Assembly (NCBI GenBank): GCA_041660965.1
Contig: JBAZVH010000001.1
Location: forward strand, 124,001 to 188,000
Length of the DNA stretch: 64,000 bases
DNA from: Candidatus Gracilibacteria bacterium
Lineage (GTDB): Bacteria > Patescibacteriota > Gracilibacteria > BD1-5 > JAGOOR01
Direction: 5' to 3'
A model generated the notes under the pieces. The model worked only from the letters and a program-made list of their open reading frames with translations. It ran no database searches and was not told the DNA's origin. Positions 49,904 through 60,968 of the stretch are shown here, one piece after another (position 1 is the first letter of the stretch; every line of letters starts with the position of its first letter). The translations under genes were made by a program, and so were the position numbers.

Positions 49904-50392
49904 ATGTCTACTCAATATAAAACACAACCTTGATCACTGCCTGATGGGACTATCAATATAGATTCAGGAAAGGCATGACCAGAAGTCGAGACTCTGCAAT
50001 TATGAATTGGAGACAGAGTTCAGATGATTACTGCGCAAGATAAATGAAAAGAAATATCAGCTATCTGAGAGACTGAATTTGATACATTTTTTCAATCACT
50101 TGCCCCAATAATTGAAAAAGCAAAAAAAGAAGCAATTGAATGAGAGAAAGAGATTAAGTGTAGAATCCCAAAAAAAATGCTAGAAGAACTAGCATGAAAA
50201 TTAGAAGGAAACTGTATATGAATAAATGATTTCCATCCGCTCTTAGAAAGTTCCTTAAAGAAAAAATGAATCAAACTAGACGATCTATATCCAAAAGAGT
50301 TTCTCACGAGAGTTGTCAAAACTATTTTTGGCTCATGAACAACTAGAATGATGCTATGAAGTGACTATACTGTGGTATTTTCACCTGAATAA
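49904..50392 (+). CDS. Small Gly(TGA)-rich protein of unknown function
   Basis: A 162-residue soluble protein that is invisible under the standard code: 11 of its 16 glycines are TGA. It begins MSTQYKTQPGSLPDGTINID, has an acidic and lysine-rich middle (IIEKAKKEAIEGEKEIKCRI then PKKMLEELAGKLEGNC), and ends LYPKEFLTRVVKTIFGSGTT and [12 protein letters not shown] recognise no family. The end, a helix followed by a short strand pair, could be a small binding module. It is A/T-rich and has no visible partner. Its 3' end overlaps the convergent cmk gene by 28 bases. The reading frame is credible because it stays open for 163 codons when TGA is Gly, and codon choice matches its neighbours. Confidence 0.7.
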
Positions 50393-51042
50393 ATAGCTGA
50401 CTTTCTTGTTACAATCTCATAAATCTGTTCCACCTGTTCTGGTATAGTAATATGTGTTGTGTCGATTTCATACGCTCCTTCTGGTTTTACAAGAGGTCCA
50501 TCAAGACGTGACATATCTCGATAATCTCGAGCAACTATTTGTTTGAGAACTTCCGCTTCTGTGATATCATCCCCTTTATGTCTGAGATCCAGAAACCTAC
50601 GGTGTGCACGTACTGTAGGATCGGCAACTAAATAAATTTTTACATCAGCCGATGGTGCCCAGACAGTTCCCGTATCTCGTCATTCGAGAACATAATTATT
50701 TCTTTCAAGAATCTTTTGACCTGCAGAGATGACACAAGCCCTCACGATAGGTTGTGAAGAAATCTGGGATGATCAAATTCCTGCTTCGGCCGTACGAATC
50801 CTGGATTCATATTCTTCTCAATTAATACAAATATGATTTTGCCCATCAAAATCAAGAATAATTCACGAAATATTCTCTTCTGTAACGGATTCCAAATTGA
50901 CTCATCTCTCAGCCAGATACACTGCAACCGCACGATACATCGCTCCAGAATCGAGATATTGAAACCCGAGTTTTTCGGCAAGAAGTTTAGCTGTTGTGCC
51001 TTTTCCACTTCCAGCAGGTCAGTCAATGGTAATAGTAATCAT
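50365..51042 (-). CDS. cmk: Cytidylate kinase
   Basis: Phosphorylates CMP and dCMP with ATP in the cytoplasm. The 225-residue frame has the P-loop in [20 protein letters not shown], with the first glycine as [43 protein letters not shown], the long CMP-binding segment [20 protein letters not shown], and the lid arginines in [18 protein letters not shown]. It ends with an extended tail after the last helix. Glycines at the beginning of several motifs are TGA. It overlaps the unknown gene upstream on the other strand. Its start is five bases from the stop of the YmdB-like gene, so the two are likely one operon. Confidence 0.95.
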
Positions 51043-51046
51043 AATA

Positions 51047-51838
51047 TTATTCACAAATCCGAATCGTCTCCAGTTTGATACACTTTTTATTTTCTATTTC
51101 AACGAAAAGACCAGAAAGGACTCATAGTCCATGTTCATCAGGAGACATCAATCCTTCCATACGTCACTCAATAAAACGATGCTTGACGAGCTCCCAATCG
51201 ACACCGATAATACTATGCCGAGCTCACGCAAATCAGATATCATTGATAAATCAGAGTCATTTCGGCCAAATCTCTGCATCATTGGATTGAACATGGGTAT
51301 GAGTTCCAAAGAGTACAGAAGCACGACCATCCAGATAATTCGCCATTGCATACCCCTCAGAAGTGACTTCTTTGTGATAATCGACCACGATGGCATCCAC
51401 GGCATCTTTTGAATACTGTGCCAAAATAGTATCAATTGTTTGAAATGCGTTCTCTGATTCCTCTTTCATAAAGACAGTGCCTATGAGATTGATAACAAGG
51501 AGTTTTTGTCCCGCGATATCATAGACTCGATACCCTTTTCATGGAAGATCCTCTCCTATCAGATTGTGTGGACGAAGCTGCTTTGAGTCAGGGGCATTCA
51601 TATAGTCAGCGATATCATTGCGAGACTCGAGACTATGATTCCCTCCTGTAAATATATCGACTCATTGTGACTCAAGCCAATGAATCTGATTGAGACGCGG
51701 TCATTTCCCATGTGAGATATTTTCATTATTGGCGATAACGGCATCAGGCAAATAGTGTTTTCGAAGTGCAGGTAAATGCGCCGCAAGCATCTTGCGACCG
51801 ATTTTTCCATAAATGTCTCAAAAAATAAGAAGTTTCAT
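51047..51838 (-). CDS. YmdB-like metallophosphoesterase
   Basis: A dinuclear-metal phosphodiesterase of the YmdB family (PF13277), known in Bacillus to hydrolyse cyclic nucleotides and influence RNA decay. The 263-residue product shows MKLLIFGDIYGKIGRKMLAA (first glycine TGA), DAVIANNENISHGKGPRLNQ, VDIFTGGNHSLESRNDIADY, LLVINLIGTVFM, DAIVVDYHKEVTSEGYAMAN, and VLFGTHTHVQSNDAEIWPKG. FINDIGFAGARHSIIGVDWE completes the metal and fold pattern. Length and motif order are those of the family. It is followed by cmk at a four-base gap and preceded by a glycosyltransferase gene on the same strand. Confidence 0.92.
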
Positions 51839-51875
51839 AATAAAATTCAAAAAGAGTATAGGAAAAACCACCTTT

Positions 51876-53030
51876 TTACAAGACACCCTCCACGACTTCC
51901 AAAAATCCACGGTCAAATCGCTCTACGCTCCACTTATTCGCATGTTCTCGAATAATGTCCGCATTCCACTCTCTTGCAAGAGATATTTGGATAGCGAGAA
52001 CAAGAGAATCAACTGTCTGTTCTGGGAACAAAATCCCACTTTCCCCATGGGAAACCGTTTCGAGAACGCCTCATCTTCCATAGGCAATCACGGGTATCCC
52101 ATGTGACATCGCCTCAAGGGCTACAATTCAAAAATCCTCTTCTTGTGGCATCAGAAATCCTGCTGCTCCTGCGAGTCACTCGGCTACTTCAGTATCTGAA
52201 GCATGAAAAATCCAATCAATCGTTGGTCATGAGATATCCTGCAATCGCTTCACTTCATCATTTATCGTGCTCGTAAATATTTTAAGAGGGATTTTAAGCT
52301 CATTGCAAGCAAGAATTGCGAGATCAAAGCGCTTATACGGGACAACACGGCCGAGACACACGAAATAAGTGCCGAGTGCCGAGTGCCGAGTGCCGAGTTG
52401 TTTGTCAGAAGAAAAACTTGGAACTCTTAACTTGGAACTCTTAACTGGTATGAAAAATGGATACACAACTGTACTTTCTCTCCCATAATATTTTTTAATT
52501 CTTTCCTGCGTATTCCTCGAATTAGCGATGAAAATATCTGGTCTTTGTGCCGCTTTTTTATCCCATTTTTTCATCAGAGAAAAAGCCGTCGGAATCACAA
52601 GTTTTGCCAGCCAATTCAGCCATCAAAATTCGAGAAAATTTTTGTAGTCTTCACTATGACTCCAGAGATAGCGAGTGGGTGTATGGCAGTACGATATATG
52701 TTTTGTTTTTCATGAAGTATGAATTCACTTCGCCTCCGCAGAAGTACAGGAAATCACAAGATCATATCCCGAGAAATCAAACCGAGAAAAAGCCATTGGA
52801 CGCAAGAGCATACAGAGCTTATGTCTACGATTGAAGAAAGGAATCTTTTGGATAAAACTCGTCTTAATCTTTCTGCCCATAAAGACCTCTGGGCGCTCGG
52901 GAAAATAGACAGAAGTATAGATATCCGCTTCAGGAAAGAGCTGCATCAGTCGTTCAAACACCCTCTCCGCACCACCCCAATGAGTAATCCAATCAGTTAC
53001 AAGTGCTATTTTTTTCTGTGAAACATCCAT
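51876..53030 (-). CDS. GT4-type glycosyltransferase, paralog of the gene at 2936
   Basis: A GT-B enzyme of 384 residues that would extend a surface glycan. MDVSQKKIALVTDWITHWGG and AERVFERLMQLFPEADIYTS match the front of the paralog; HISYCHTPTRYLWSHSEDYK is the acceptor motif, RPDIFIANSRNTQERIKKYY the linker, YFVCLGRVVPYKRFDLAILA the donor domain start, and GFLMPQEEDFGIVALEAMSH the E-x7-E motif. Between residues about 200 and 225 a repetitive tract encodes KSSKLRVPSFSSDKQLGTRH-like residues at the same place as the paralog's tract. Five or more TGA codons. The start at 53030 leaves a divergent intergenic region of 59 bases to metG. Confidence 0.9.
52367..52446. repeat. GTGCCGA tandem repeat and CTTGGAACTCTTAA repeat inside the glycosyltransferase gene
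   Basis: Four to five copies of the 7-mer GTGCCGA (52367-52400) followed by two copies of CTTGGAACTCTTAA (52416-52446). The repeats are in frame with the gene and sit at the position of the TACTCGG tract in the paralog. Confidence 0.75.
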
Positions 53031-53076
53031 AATACTGACAGTATAGAGATTTTTCTGGAGTCTCAAAAAATATTAC

Positions 53077-53082
53077 TATAAT
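53077..53082 (+). promoter_or_regulatory. metG -10 box, near-leaderless
   Basis: TATAAT with seven bases to the ATG at 53090 and no Shine-Dalgarno. A clear -35 box is not seen. Confidence 0.45.
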
Positions 53083-53089
53083 ACCCTCT

Positions 53090-54634
53090 ATGACAAAACA
53101 CCTTATCACCACCGCTATCCCCTATATGAACGGCGCCCCTCATGTGGGGCATGCCTTTGAAATGGTGCTTACCGATGTTATCGTGCGAGGACGAAGACTT
53201 ATCGGAGATGATATATTTTTCCTCACCGGTGCTGATGAACATGGGAGTAAAATCGCTAAAACTGCTGAATGACTCTGAGTGCCAGTCGTGCAAATGCTCG
53301 ATGAAAATGTTGCTCGTTTTCAAGAAATGAATACCTATCTCAATGTTGTGGCTGACGACTATCTCCGCACGACAGACAAAGAAAAACACTGGCCAGTCGT
53401 GCAAGCACTTTGGATGAAAATGGTGGAAAATATTAATCCAGAAACAGGCGAATCTGATATTTATAAGAAGCAATATGCTGGGTATTATTGCGATCGAGAA
53501 GAAAGATTTGTAACAGAAGCAGAACTTGATGCAGATAAAAATGTTATCGAATCAGGGGCGCCAACTCGCTGGGCAGAAGATGAAAATTACTTTTTCCGAC
53601 TCAGTCGATACAGCAATGATATTAAGAAAAAAATAGAAAATGATGATGTAAAAATCATTCCAGAATTTCGAAAAAATGAAATGCTTGCGATGATCGGTGA
53701 TGGTCTCGAAGATGTGAGTTTCTCTCGTACAAAGAAACAGCTCTCTTGGTGAATCCCCGTACCAAATGATGATAATCATGTGATGTATGTCTGGTGTGAC
53801 GCTCTGACAAACTACATTTCTGGCAGTCCTGAAAATCATGGAAATATCGATGAACTTTTCAAAAATTGGTCATGTGATCTCCATGTTATTGGTAAAGATA
53901 TTGCCCGATTCCATTGTCTCACCTGGATTGGTATGCTTCTCTCGGCAGAGATAAAACTTCCAACGGAAATCCTCGTGCACGGGTTCGTCAATGATAAAGA
54001 TGGTGCGAAAATGAGTAAATCCGTTGGCAATGTTATTGATCCTCACGAGATGGTAAATTCGTATTGTTCTGATACTTTTCGACTCTACATCACAGGTGAA
54101 GTCGGTGTCGGGCAAGATCTCAATTTCAGCGATGACCGCATAAAAGCAATACACAATGATATGCTCGCAAATAATTACGGGAATCTTGTAAACCGAATTT
54201 TATCACTATGGACTAATTTTCGAGATAATGAAATACCAACACTAACTGAACTGGAATGAAAATGATGGGATATTTTAGAGAATCAACCTTCATTCGAAGA
54301 AACATATAAAGGATGAATTGAGTACAAAAATGCTATTGCTGAATATGACACTAGGAAAGCATTTATGTGCATTGAATGAATTTTAAATGAAGCAAATGCA
54401 AGAATTAATCGATTGGAACCTTGGAAAAAATCTGGAGAAGAAAAAGGAAAAATTCTTGTGACAGGACTTGTCTATGTCTATTATACAACCCTCCTCCTCT
54501 CCCCTTTTATTCCTGAAGCAACAGGGAAAGTGATGAAAGCCATGGGAATAAATCCAAATACGACACTTGATACACCGATGAATATTGACTTGAATACAAT
54601 TACAAAACCAGAGATACTTTTTGAGAAGAAATAA
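53090..54634 (+). CDS. metG: Methionine-tRNA ligase
   Basis: Charges initiator and elongator tRNA-Met. The 514-residue frame has the HIGH-like site in TTAIPYMNGAPHVGHAFEMV, ADEHGSKIAKTAEGLGVPVV, YCDREERFVTEAELD in the connective peptide, MYVWCDALTNYISGSPENHG, FHCLTWIGMLLSAEIKLPTE and the KMSKS loop KDGAKMSKSVGNVIDPHEMV. The anticodon-binding helical domain ends at about 510. There is no C-terminal dimerisation (EMAPII-like) domain, so this is the short form. The zinc knuckle is reduced to one apparent Cys pair region. Several TGA codons are Gly. Four bases after it the GT2 gene starts. Confidence 0.96.
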
Positions 54635-54637
54635 CCT

Positions 54638-55498
54638 ATGAAATTACAACCTTGAATATCAGCTATTTGCGCATGTAAAAATAGGACAAAAAACCTCTCG
54701 GTTGCGATAGGAAGCTGGTTAAAACATGCAGAAATAGATGAAATTATCATCGTAGACTGGGATTCTGACGAAAGTCTCGATAGTGTCGGGAAAAGAGATC
54801 CAAGAATAAAAATTATCTCCGTCAAAGATGAACCACATTGGGAGCTAACAAGAGCATATAATCTTGCAGCTCGTTTTGTGTCAAAATCGAAGATACTAAA
54901 ACTGGATTGTGATTATATCCTGTGAGATAATTTCTTCGAGCATCACCCTTTAGAAGATAATACCATATTTTATGCATGAGATCGACAAAAAGCGAGAGAT
55001 GCAAACGAAGCCCATATAGCATGATTGCTGTACCTTCATACAGAAAATTTCTGAGCAATACGCTGATATAATGAGATTATGAAAGGTTGGTGATATGACG
55101 ATGATGACATCTATATGCGCCTTTGTGTCTCATGACTCACAAGAAGACATATATGCAATGATGACATCTATCATATTAGACATAATTGAATAAAAAATCA
55201 ATTACAGGGTTTTTTGAGAGTTCTCAGTAATCAGAAAAATATATTTATTTCTGAGACATACGATTGGACCAAAAGATGAACTCTCTCAGAATATACTGTG
55301 TGCAAGGATGATACATGAGGTCACCTCTCTCTGTATTTCCCAAAATATGGGAAAAAATGCTTAAAAAAAATACGAAATAAAATATCTCAAAAATTTTTTA
55401 TACAATTATGAGAAGGTAATTTTTGGAAGAAAATGCTTACTACAAAAAATAAAATGCAAAAGATCAAAAAAATAATCTCTTGAGCAATAGATGCATAA
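54638..55498 (+). CDS. GT2-type (GT-A fold) glycosyltransferase
   Basis: A 286-residue transferase that is hidden under the standard code because of about a dozen TGA codons. MKLQPGISAICACKNRTKNL begins the GT-A fold, followed by SWLKHAEIDEIIIVDWDSDE, the metal-binding region in ILKLDCDYILGDNFFEHH (D-x-D), an acceptor loop with GAIRGYNEIMKGWGYDDDDI and YMRLCVSGLTRRHICNDDIY, and a basic C-terminal stretch (KYGKKCLKKIRNKISQKFFI). The GWGYDDDD motif matches galactosyltransferase-like N-terminal region enzymes. It lies four bases after metG and is probably co-transcribed. Substrate unknown, most likely a surface glycan. Confidence 0.85.
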
Positions 55499-55514
55499 CT
55501 ACATGATTCGTCTG

Positions 55515-57041
55515 CTACTTACTCCTCTCCCGATATCCAAGTGCCTCAGTAATATGAGTGGGGTTGATATCCTCAGCTCCTTCTAGATCGGCAATAGTTC
55601 GTGCTAATTTGAGAGTTCGGTAATATGCTCGGGTCGAGAGATCGAGTCTCTGAACTGCTTTTTGAAGGATTTCTGAAGCGACCGTGTCGAGCTGACAATA
55701 TTGCTCGATTTCTTTATTGCCCATCTCAGCATTGGAAGTTTTGCCCGTTGCAGCCAGTCTTTTCAATTGCATCTCTCTTGCAGCGATTACTTGAGTTCGA
55801 AGTTCAGCGGAAGTCTGTCCAATGACGGTCTTTTGTGCGATATCATCAACATTGACACGTGGCACGTGAATAAAGATATCCATACGATCGAGAAGTGGTC
55901 ATGAGAGTCGTGCACGGTATCGCTCGATAGCAAAAGGTGGACACGTACATTTTTTCATTGTGTCGCCCATAAAACCACATGGGCACGGATTCATCGCACC
56001 AACCAGCATAAATCTCGCTGGATACACACAGCTACTCTGTACACGGTTTATCGAGATAACACCATCTTCTAGGGGTTGTCGAAGTGTCTCGAGTACCACC
56101 TGAGGAAACTCAAGCAGCTCATCGAGAAAGAGGACTCATTTGTGCGCCAGAGAGATCTCTCCAGGTCTCGAATCTCGTCCTCCACCAATAATAGAAATCG
56201 CTGATGCAGTATGATGGATACATCGAAATGGTCGTTGTGTGATAAGTGGATGTTCTCGTGAGAGTTTTCCAGCGACGGAATATATCTTGCTCACCTCGAC
56301 TATCTCCTCATAGCCCATCGGTGGGAGAATTCCTCGAAGTGCCTTTGAGAGCATCGTCTTCCCTGATCATGGTGGTCATTCCATGATGATATTATGCCCA
56401 CCTGCCGCTGCGATCAGGAGTGCCCTCTTGGCAAAAAGTTGTCCAATAATTTGTGAAAAATCGATATTTTCCTCTGGCGTATGACTGACGATGTCAGCGA
56501 TAGAAGAAGCCGGCTGAATAGGCATCGGTATCTCACCAGCGAGGGCTTTGACGAGGTCATTGATATTTTTTGCAGGAATAATCTCGACATCAGGTATCAG
56601 TGCCGCTTCGATGGCATTTTCTTCTGGAACTATCACACGTTTATAGCCATGTTCTCGTGCAAAAATCACCGTCGGAAGAATCGCAGCGACCGAACGCACC
56701 GCTCCATCAAGGGCCAATTCTCCCACTACCAAAGTTTCATTCAAGAGTTCTTGAGGAATTTTGCATTCTTCAGCGACGATACCGAGCGCTATGGGGAGAT
56801 CAAAACTTGGACCAGTTTTTCGGATATCAGCCGGTGCGAGATTGACAGTGATTTTTGTTCTGGGAAATGGGAGATCAGAATTTTTGATAGCAGAACGGAC
56901 ACGTTCACGACTTTCCTGGATAGCAGCATCGGGTAGACCTACGATGATAAATGCTGGCATACCATTGTGGATATCTACCTCAACCTCGACGAGCTGTCAG
57001 TCGAGACCTGAGACAACGACGGAATAGATTTTTGCTATCAT
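55515..57041 (-). CDS. comM: ComM/YifB-family Mg chelatase-like AAA+ ATPase
   Basis: A hexameric helicase that promotes branch migration during natural transformation in other bacteria. The 508-residue frame has the N-terminal Lon-like domain ([60 protein letters not shown]), Walker [21 protein letters not shown], Walker [40 protein letters not shown] with the zinc-type cysteines, and the C-terminal helical domain with [20 protein letters not shown]. Four TGA codons are read as Gly, two in the Walker A glycines. In an episymbiont its presence fits DNA uptake, an inference. The -10 box TAGAAT is six bases before the ATG. Confidence 0.94.
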
Positions 57042-57084
57042 AGAATTATTCTATTGAGCCCAGAAGAATTGCAAAGAATAATTA

Positions 57085-57696
57085 CTATTTCGTTATCTTC
57101 AGAGTCTGTATCAATTCCTCTAACGGTTTAACGAATCCACCACCTGTGCTATTGAAGACGAGGATGCCAACATTATCGAGAGGGACAATATAGGTCAACC
57201 ATCGTGATCGTCCGATAAATACCTGTACTCGTTGATTCGTAACCAATGAGCGATTACACGGAACTGGGGAATCACATGCTCCTGTCGCCTCCCATATATT
57301 TTTCTGAGTGTTATAGGCAACTTTTACATCACCAAATTTTGAATCTGAATCCGTGTATGAGACACTTTTGAGTTTTTCTTCTACTGTGATAGTATCACCT
57401 GTAGTGCGACTTGTAAAAATAAACTTTTTTGAATTATCAGGAAGAGTATTTTTTGTGATATTGTGATCCAGAGGAGCACAAAAAGTATAGCCAGTACCCG
57501 CAATCTCTTCTATGGCACAATTCGTCTTTGGAGTATCCGTATTTACTGGCATAGTTGGCTGAGTCGTAACTGGGATTGTGATATCTGGTTTTGTAACTGG
57601 AACAGTAGTATTATTCTGGATAACATAGAATTGATACAAACCAAATGATGCAACTGTAAGGATAACTCCCAGCAAAAAAGCAAGAAATATTTTCAT
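57085..57696 (-). CDS. Exported or membrane-anchored protein of unknown function
   Basis: A 203-residue protein. One N-terminal hydrophobic segment (MKIFLAFLLGVILTVASFGL) serves as signal or anchor, followed by a Thr/Pro-rich linker (VPVTKPDITIPVTTQPTMPV) and a beta-rich domain with four cysteines that could form two disulfides (NCAIEEIAGTGYTFC; GACDSPVPCNRSL). The end is VGILVFNSTGGGFVKPLEEL. No family is recognised. It has no TGA codons. It is the gene before comM on the same strand (43 bases away) and is separately spaced from the small membrane protein on its other side. Confidence 0.65.
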   Translation of the reverse strand: MKIFLAFLLGVILTVASFGLYQFYVIQNNTTVPVTKPDITIPVTTQPTMPVNTDTPKTNCAIEEIAGTGYTFCAPLDHNITKNTLPDNSKKFIFTSRTTGDTITVEEKLKSVSYTDSDSKFGDVKVAYNTQKNIWEATGACDSPVPCNRSLVTNQRVQVFIGRSRWLTYIVPLDNVGILVFNSTGGGFVKPLEELIQTLKITK

Positions 57697-57771
57697 AAAA
57701 AAAAGTTAAGAATGTACCAGAAAAATAAGGTACATATCAGTATAGCAGATACTGGGCAAATACAACTCTCG

Positions 57772-57975
57772 CTATGCTCTCCAGAACCAAGGCAATACAA
57801 TAAAAATTACCCCAATTACTATTGAGAGAAAAATATTAGGTATAAAATAGGGATATACACTGAGGACAATACCACACCCCAGTGCTACAAATGCTTGTTG
57901 TTTGATACCATAAATCAGATACCCAGCACCAAATGCCCCAGTGAAAATGCTAATGAACATCATATTTGAATCCAT
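57772..57975 (-). CDS. Small two-segment membrane protein
   Basis: A 67-residue hydrophobic protein: MDSNMMFISIFTGAFGAGYL, YGIKQQAFVALGCGIVLSV, YFIPNIFLSIVIGVIFIVLP. The frame extends upstream in register (to 58044), but those residues lack a family-like start, so the ATG at 57975 was chosen. It has a short GYLIYGIKQQ hinge between segments. Such two- or three-segment proteins are often of unknown role in small genomes. Divergent from ruvA, with a short intergenic region. Confidence 0.55.
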   Translation of the reverse strand: MDSNMMFISIFTGAFGAGYLIYGIKQQAFVALGCGIVLSVYPYFIPNIFLSIVIGVIFIVLPWFWRA

Positions 57976-58056
57976 ACAAAAAAGTATAAGTCTTTCCTCT
58001 ATTTTACAAGAAAAAAAGAAACTTGATTCTACCACAAATTCCATACTATTGATGCT

Positions 58057-58659
58057 ATGATAGCTCTCCTCATCGGTACTCTCGAATATATCGAGAAAAA
58101 TGACATCATCGTCCTCGTAAATAATATCGGCTACACCGTCAGTGTATCAGGTAAAGTCATCGGACTAAAAAATATCTGAAAGGAGATCCGCCTCTGGATC
58201 TACCATCATCAGACAGAAGCGGGTTCTCGGCTGATAGGATTTATCGATCACGAAGAAAAAGAACTCTTTACCAAGCTCCTCAGTGTCAATGGTCTCGGAC
58301 CAAAATGAGCGCTCTCTCTTCTCGATCTCGGACAAAATGAAGTCATGCAAGCGATAGCAAGCGGAGAATCCAAGCGCCTCACTCAAGCCGTCGGTGTCGG
58401 ACCAAAACTCGCGAGCAAAATCATCGTCGAACTCCGTGGCACCCTCGATACCGAGACACTTCAAAACATCTCTGCTCCTCAAAGAAAAAGGACACCAGAA
58501 AACACCTATTCGCCAGAAGACCAGTCTATTATACAATCCCTTATCAGTATGGGGTATGACCGAAAAAATGTCGAATTTAGCATCAGCGAAATCCCTCCAC
58601 ACCTCACAGGTATCGGCGACCGAACTATTTGGTGTATCAGAAATCTGCATCATAAATAA
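58057..58659 (+). CDS. ruvA: Holliday junction branch migration protein RuvA
   Basis: Tetrameric junction-binding subunit of RuvAB. The 200-residue product has the OB-fold domain (MIALLIGTLEYIEKNDIIVL; GYTVSVSGKVIGLKNIGKEI; HHQTEAGSRLIGFIDHEEKE), two helix-hairpin-helix motifs (LLSVNGLGPKGALSLLDLG and LTQAVGVGPKLASKIIVELR) and the C-terminal domain III that contacts RuvB (EDQSIIQSLISMGYDRKNVE). Two glycines are TGA, one in the first HhH. ruvB and ruvC are not in this window, although ruvX/YqgF lies at 29 kb. gatA follows after 29 bases. Confidence 0.94.
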
Positions 58660-58688
58660 AATCCCTTATTTTCTCTTTTTAGCACTGT

Positions 58689-60146
58689 ATGAACCTCTCT
58701 TCCGCCTCTATCATCGAAATGCTCGCTGGTCTCCGCGATGGCACGCTCAAAAAAACTGATCTTTGGGAACACTTTGTACATGTCTCTGATGAGCTTGATC
58801 CGACACTTCAGGCATACAATTTTCGTACGCCTGCCATGCCTATTGCACATGAATGATCACTTTCTGGTCTTCCAATAGCCATCAAAGATGTGTATAGTGA
58901 AGTCGGAGTACCGACCACGGCGTCGAGTAAGATGCTCGCAAACTATGTCGCACCCTACGAATCGACCGCGACAAAACGTCTCAAAGAAGCGGGCATTATC
59001 AGTCTCGGAAAAGTAAACAATGATGAATTTGCGATGGGAACCACAGGCGAAAATTCAGCTATCCGTATCACAAAAAATCCCTGGGATATCACTCGAGTTC
59101 CGGGGTGAAGCAGCTCTGGGTCAGTAGTATCTGTCGCCTCTGGGATGGCGCCTGCCTCTATCGCAACTGATACAGGAGGAAGCGTGCGACAACCTGCCTC
59201 TCTCTCATGAGTCGTCGGCTTCAAAGGAACCTACGGAACCATCTCTCGGTATGGTGTTATCCCGATGGCATCTTCACTCGATACTATGGGCGTCCTCGCA
59301 CGCAATGTCCGTGATGCACACCTTATCTGGGATACGATGCAGGGCCACGACCCTCTCGATGCAACGAGCTTGGATGGAAGAATCTCAGTCTCCTCTGACA
59401 TCTGGTCACGCACGGATTTAAAATGAATAAAAATCGGTCTTCCAAAAGAATATTTCTGAGATGGTGTCGAGAGTGGCACACGAGAGGTCATCGAACAAGC
59501 CAAGAAAACCCTCACTGACCTCGGAGCAGAACTTATCGAAGTCTCTCTTCCTACGACCGACTATGCGCTCGCATCCTACTATATCATCGTCCCTTCTGAA
59601 GTCTCTACCAATCTCGCACGATTTGATGGTGTACGATTTGGACATGTCACCAGTGAATCATTCCGAGATTATGCCGACTGGATTAGTCATACGCGTTCAG
59701 AAGGATTTGGTGCAGAAGCGAAACGACGAATTATGATTGGTTCCTTTGCGCTCTCCTCTGGTTTTTATGATGCGTACTACCATCGTGCCTCTCTCGTTCG
59801 CGAGATGGTACGCCAAGAATTCGCTGAAGTATTTACCAAAGTCGATGTCCTCGCTACCCCTGTCTCACCACAGGTAGCATGGAAAATAGGAGAAAAAGCT
59901 GATGATCCTCTCGCTCTCTATATGGCAGATATTTTCACCGTCCCAGGAGCCCTCGCAGGTATCCCAGGCATCTCTGTGCCTGCTGGCTACGCTGCACCTA
60001 GTGACGACGCCTCGCTCGCCCTCCCTGTCGGTCTCCAGATTATGGGACCAAAGCTCGGAGAAGAAAAAGTCTTCACAGTCGCTCAAGTATTTGAACAAGC
60101 GAATAAAGAACTTATCGAGAGTAGGAGACCAAGTGTTTGGGGGTAA
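58689..60146 (+). CDS. gatA: Glutamyl-tRNA(Gln)/aspartyl-tRNA(Asn) amidotransferase subunit A
   Basis: Amidase subunit of the GatCAB complex, which converts Glu-tRNA(Gln) to Gln-tRNA(Gln). The 485-residue frame has the catalytic lysine in [19 protein letters not shown], the Ser-cisSer-Lys site in [17 protein letters not shown] and [40 protein letters not shown], and the C-terminal [20 protein letters not shown] block. Glycines in the first catalytic motif and others are TGA (at least five). gatB and gatC are not adjacent. Its presence indicates that direct GlnRS charging is probably lacking. Confidence 0.95.
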
Positions 60147-60149
60147 GAA

Positions 60150-60848
60150 TTATCTCCTATTCCCAAATAACCTCAGCAAACTGAGGAAGAGATTAATAAA
60201 GTCGAGATAGAGCATCAATGCACCACTGATAGCGGCTTTTTTTCTATTATCCGTTCAGGCAGTATGCCCGAGACTCATCATCTTGATCTTTTGTGTATCA
60301 TACGCCGTCAGGACGATAAAGACGATAACGCCGATACCAGCGATAATCGTATCGACCATACCATTCCCGACAAACATATTGATAAGGGATGCTATGATGA
60401 TACCGATAAGCCCAAACATTGCGAGTGTTCCGATGCCTGTCAGATTGCGACGAGTGATGTAGCCGTAGATACTCATCGCCGCAAATATCATAGCCGTCGA
60501 GGTAAAGATAGAGACGATAGAATTAAATTGATAAGCAAGAAACACCACGGAAAGTGTCAGACCAGTCACGAGTGAATAGAGCACGAAAAAGAGTGTCGCT
60601 GTAAACGCATTGATCTTATTGATAAGCCATGAAAGCGCGATGACCAGGCCGAGCTCGACGATTATCAGTGCAGTGAAGAGTCCTCGTGAGAAAATAAAGT
60701 TAAAAAGTGTTGGATCGGTCGCGACATAATATGCCATACCGCCTGATATGGCGAGAGCAAACGCCATCCATCCGTAGACCTTTCGCATAAATTGGTTTGC
60801 TGTGTCTTCTGCTTCGACGGACAGCGTATGAGTAGGAGTATATTGCAT
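60150..60848 (-). CDS. Bax inhibitor-1/YccA family protein
   Basis: A seven-segment membrane protein of the TMBIM group, proposed as a pH-sensitive calcium leak or quality-control protein. The 232-residue chain has a soluble N-terminus with [20 protein letters not shown], membrane segments including [60 protein letters not shown] and [20 protein letters not shown], and the signature end [22 protein letters not shown] with the conserved [25 protein letters not shown] is the last segment. Two or three TGA codons. It converges on gatA, with the stop codons four bases apart. Confidence 0.9.
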
Positions 60849-60968
60849 AAAAAAGTATTTAAAAAATACCTACCTATCCTATAAAGAAATTTAGTAACGT
60901 CAATATTTCTTCATTCGGTTTCGTATCTTTATTTGCATCATAATCTATACACCTAAAACACTCACTGC

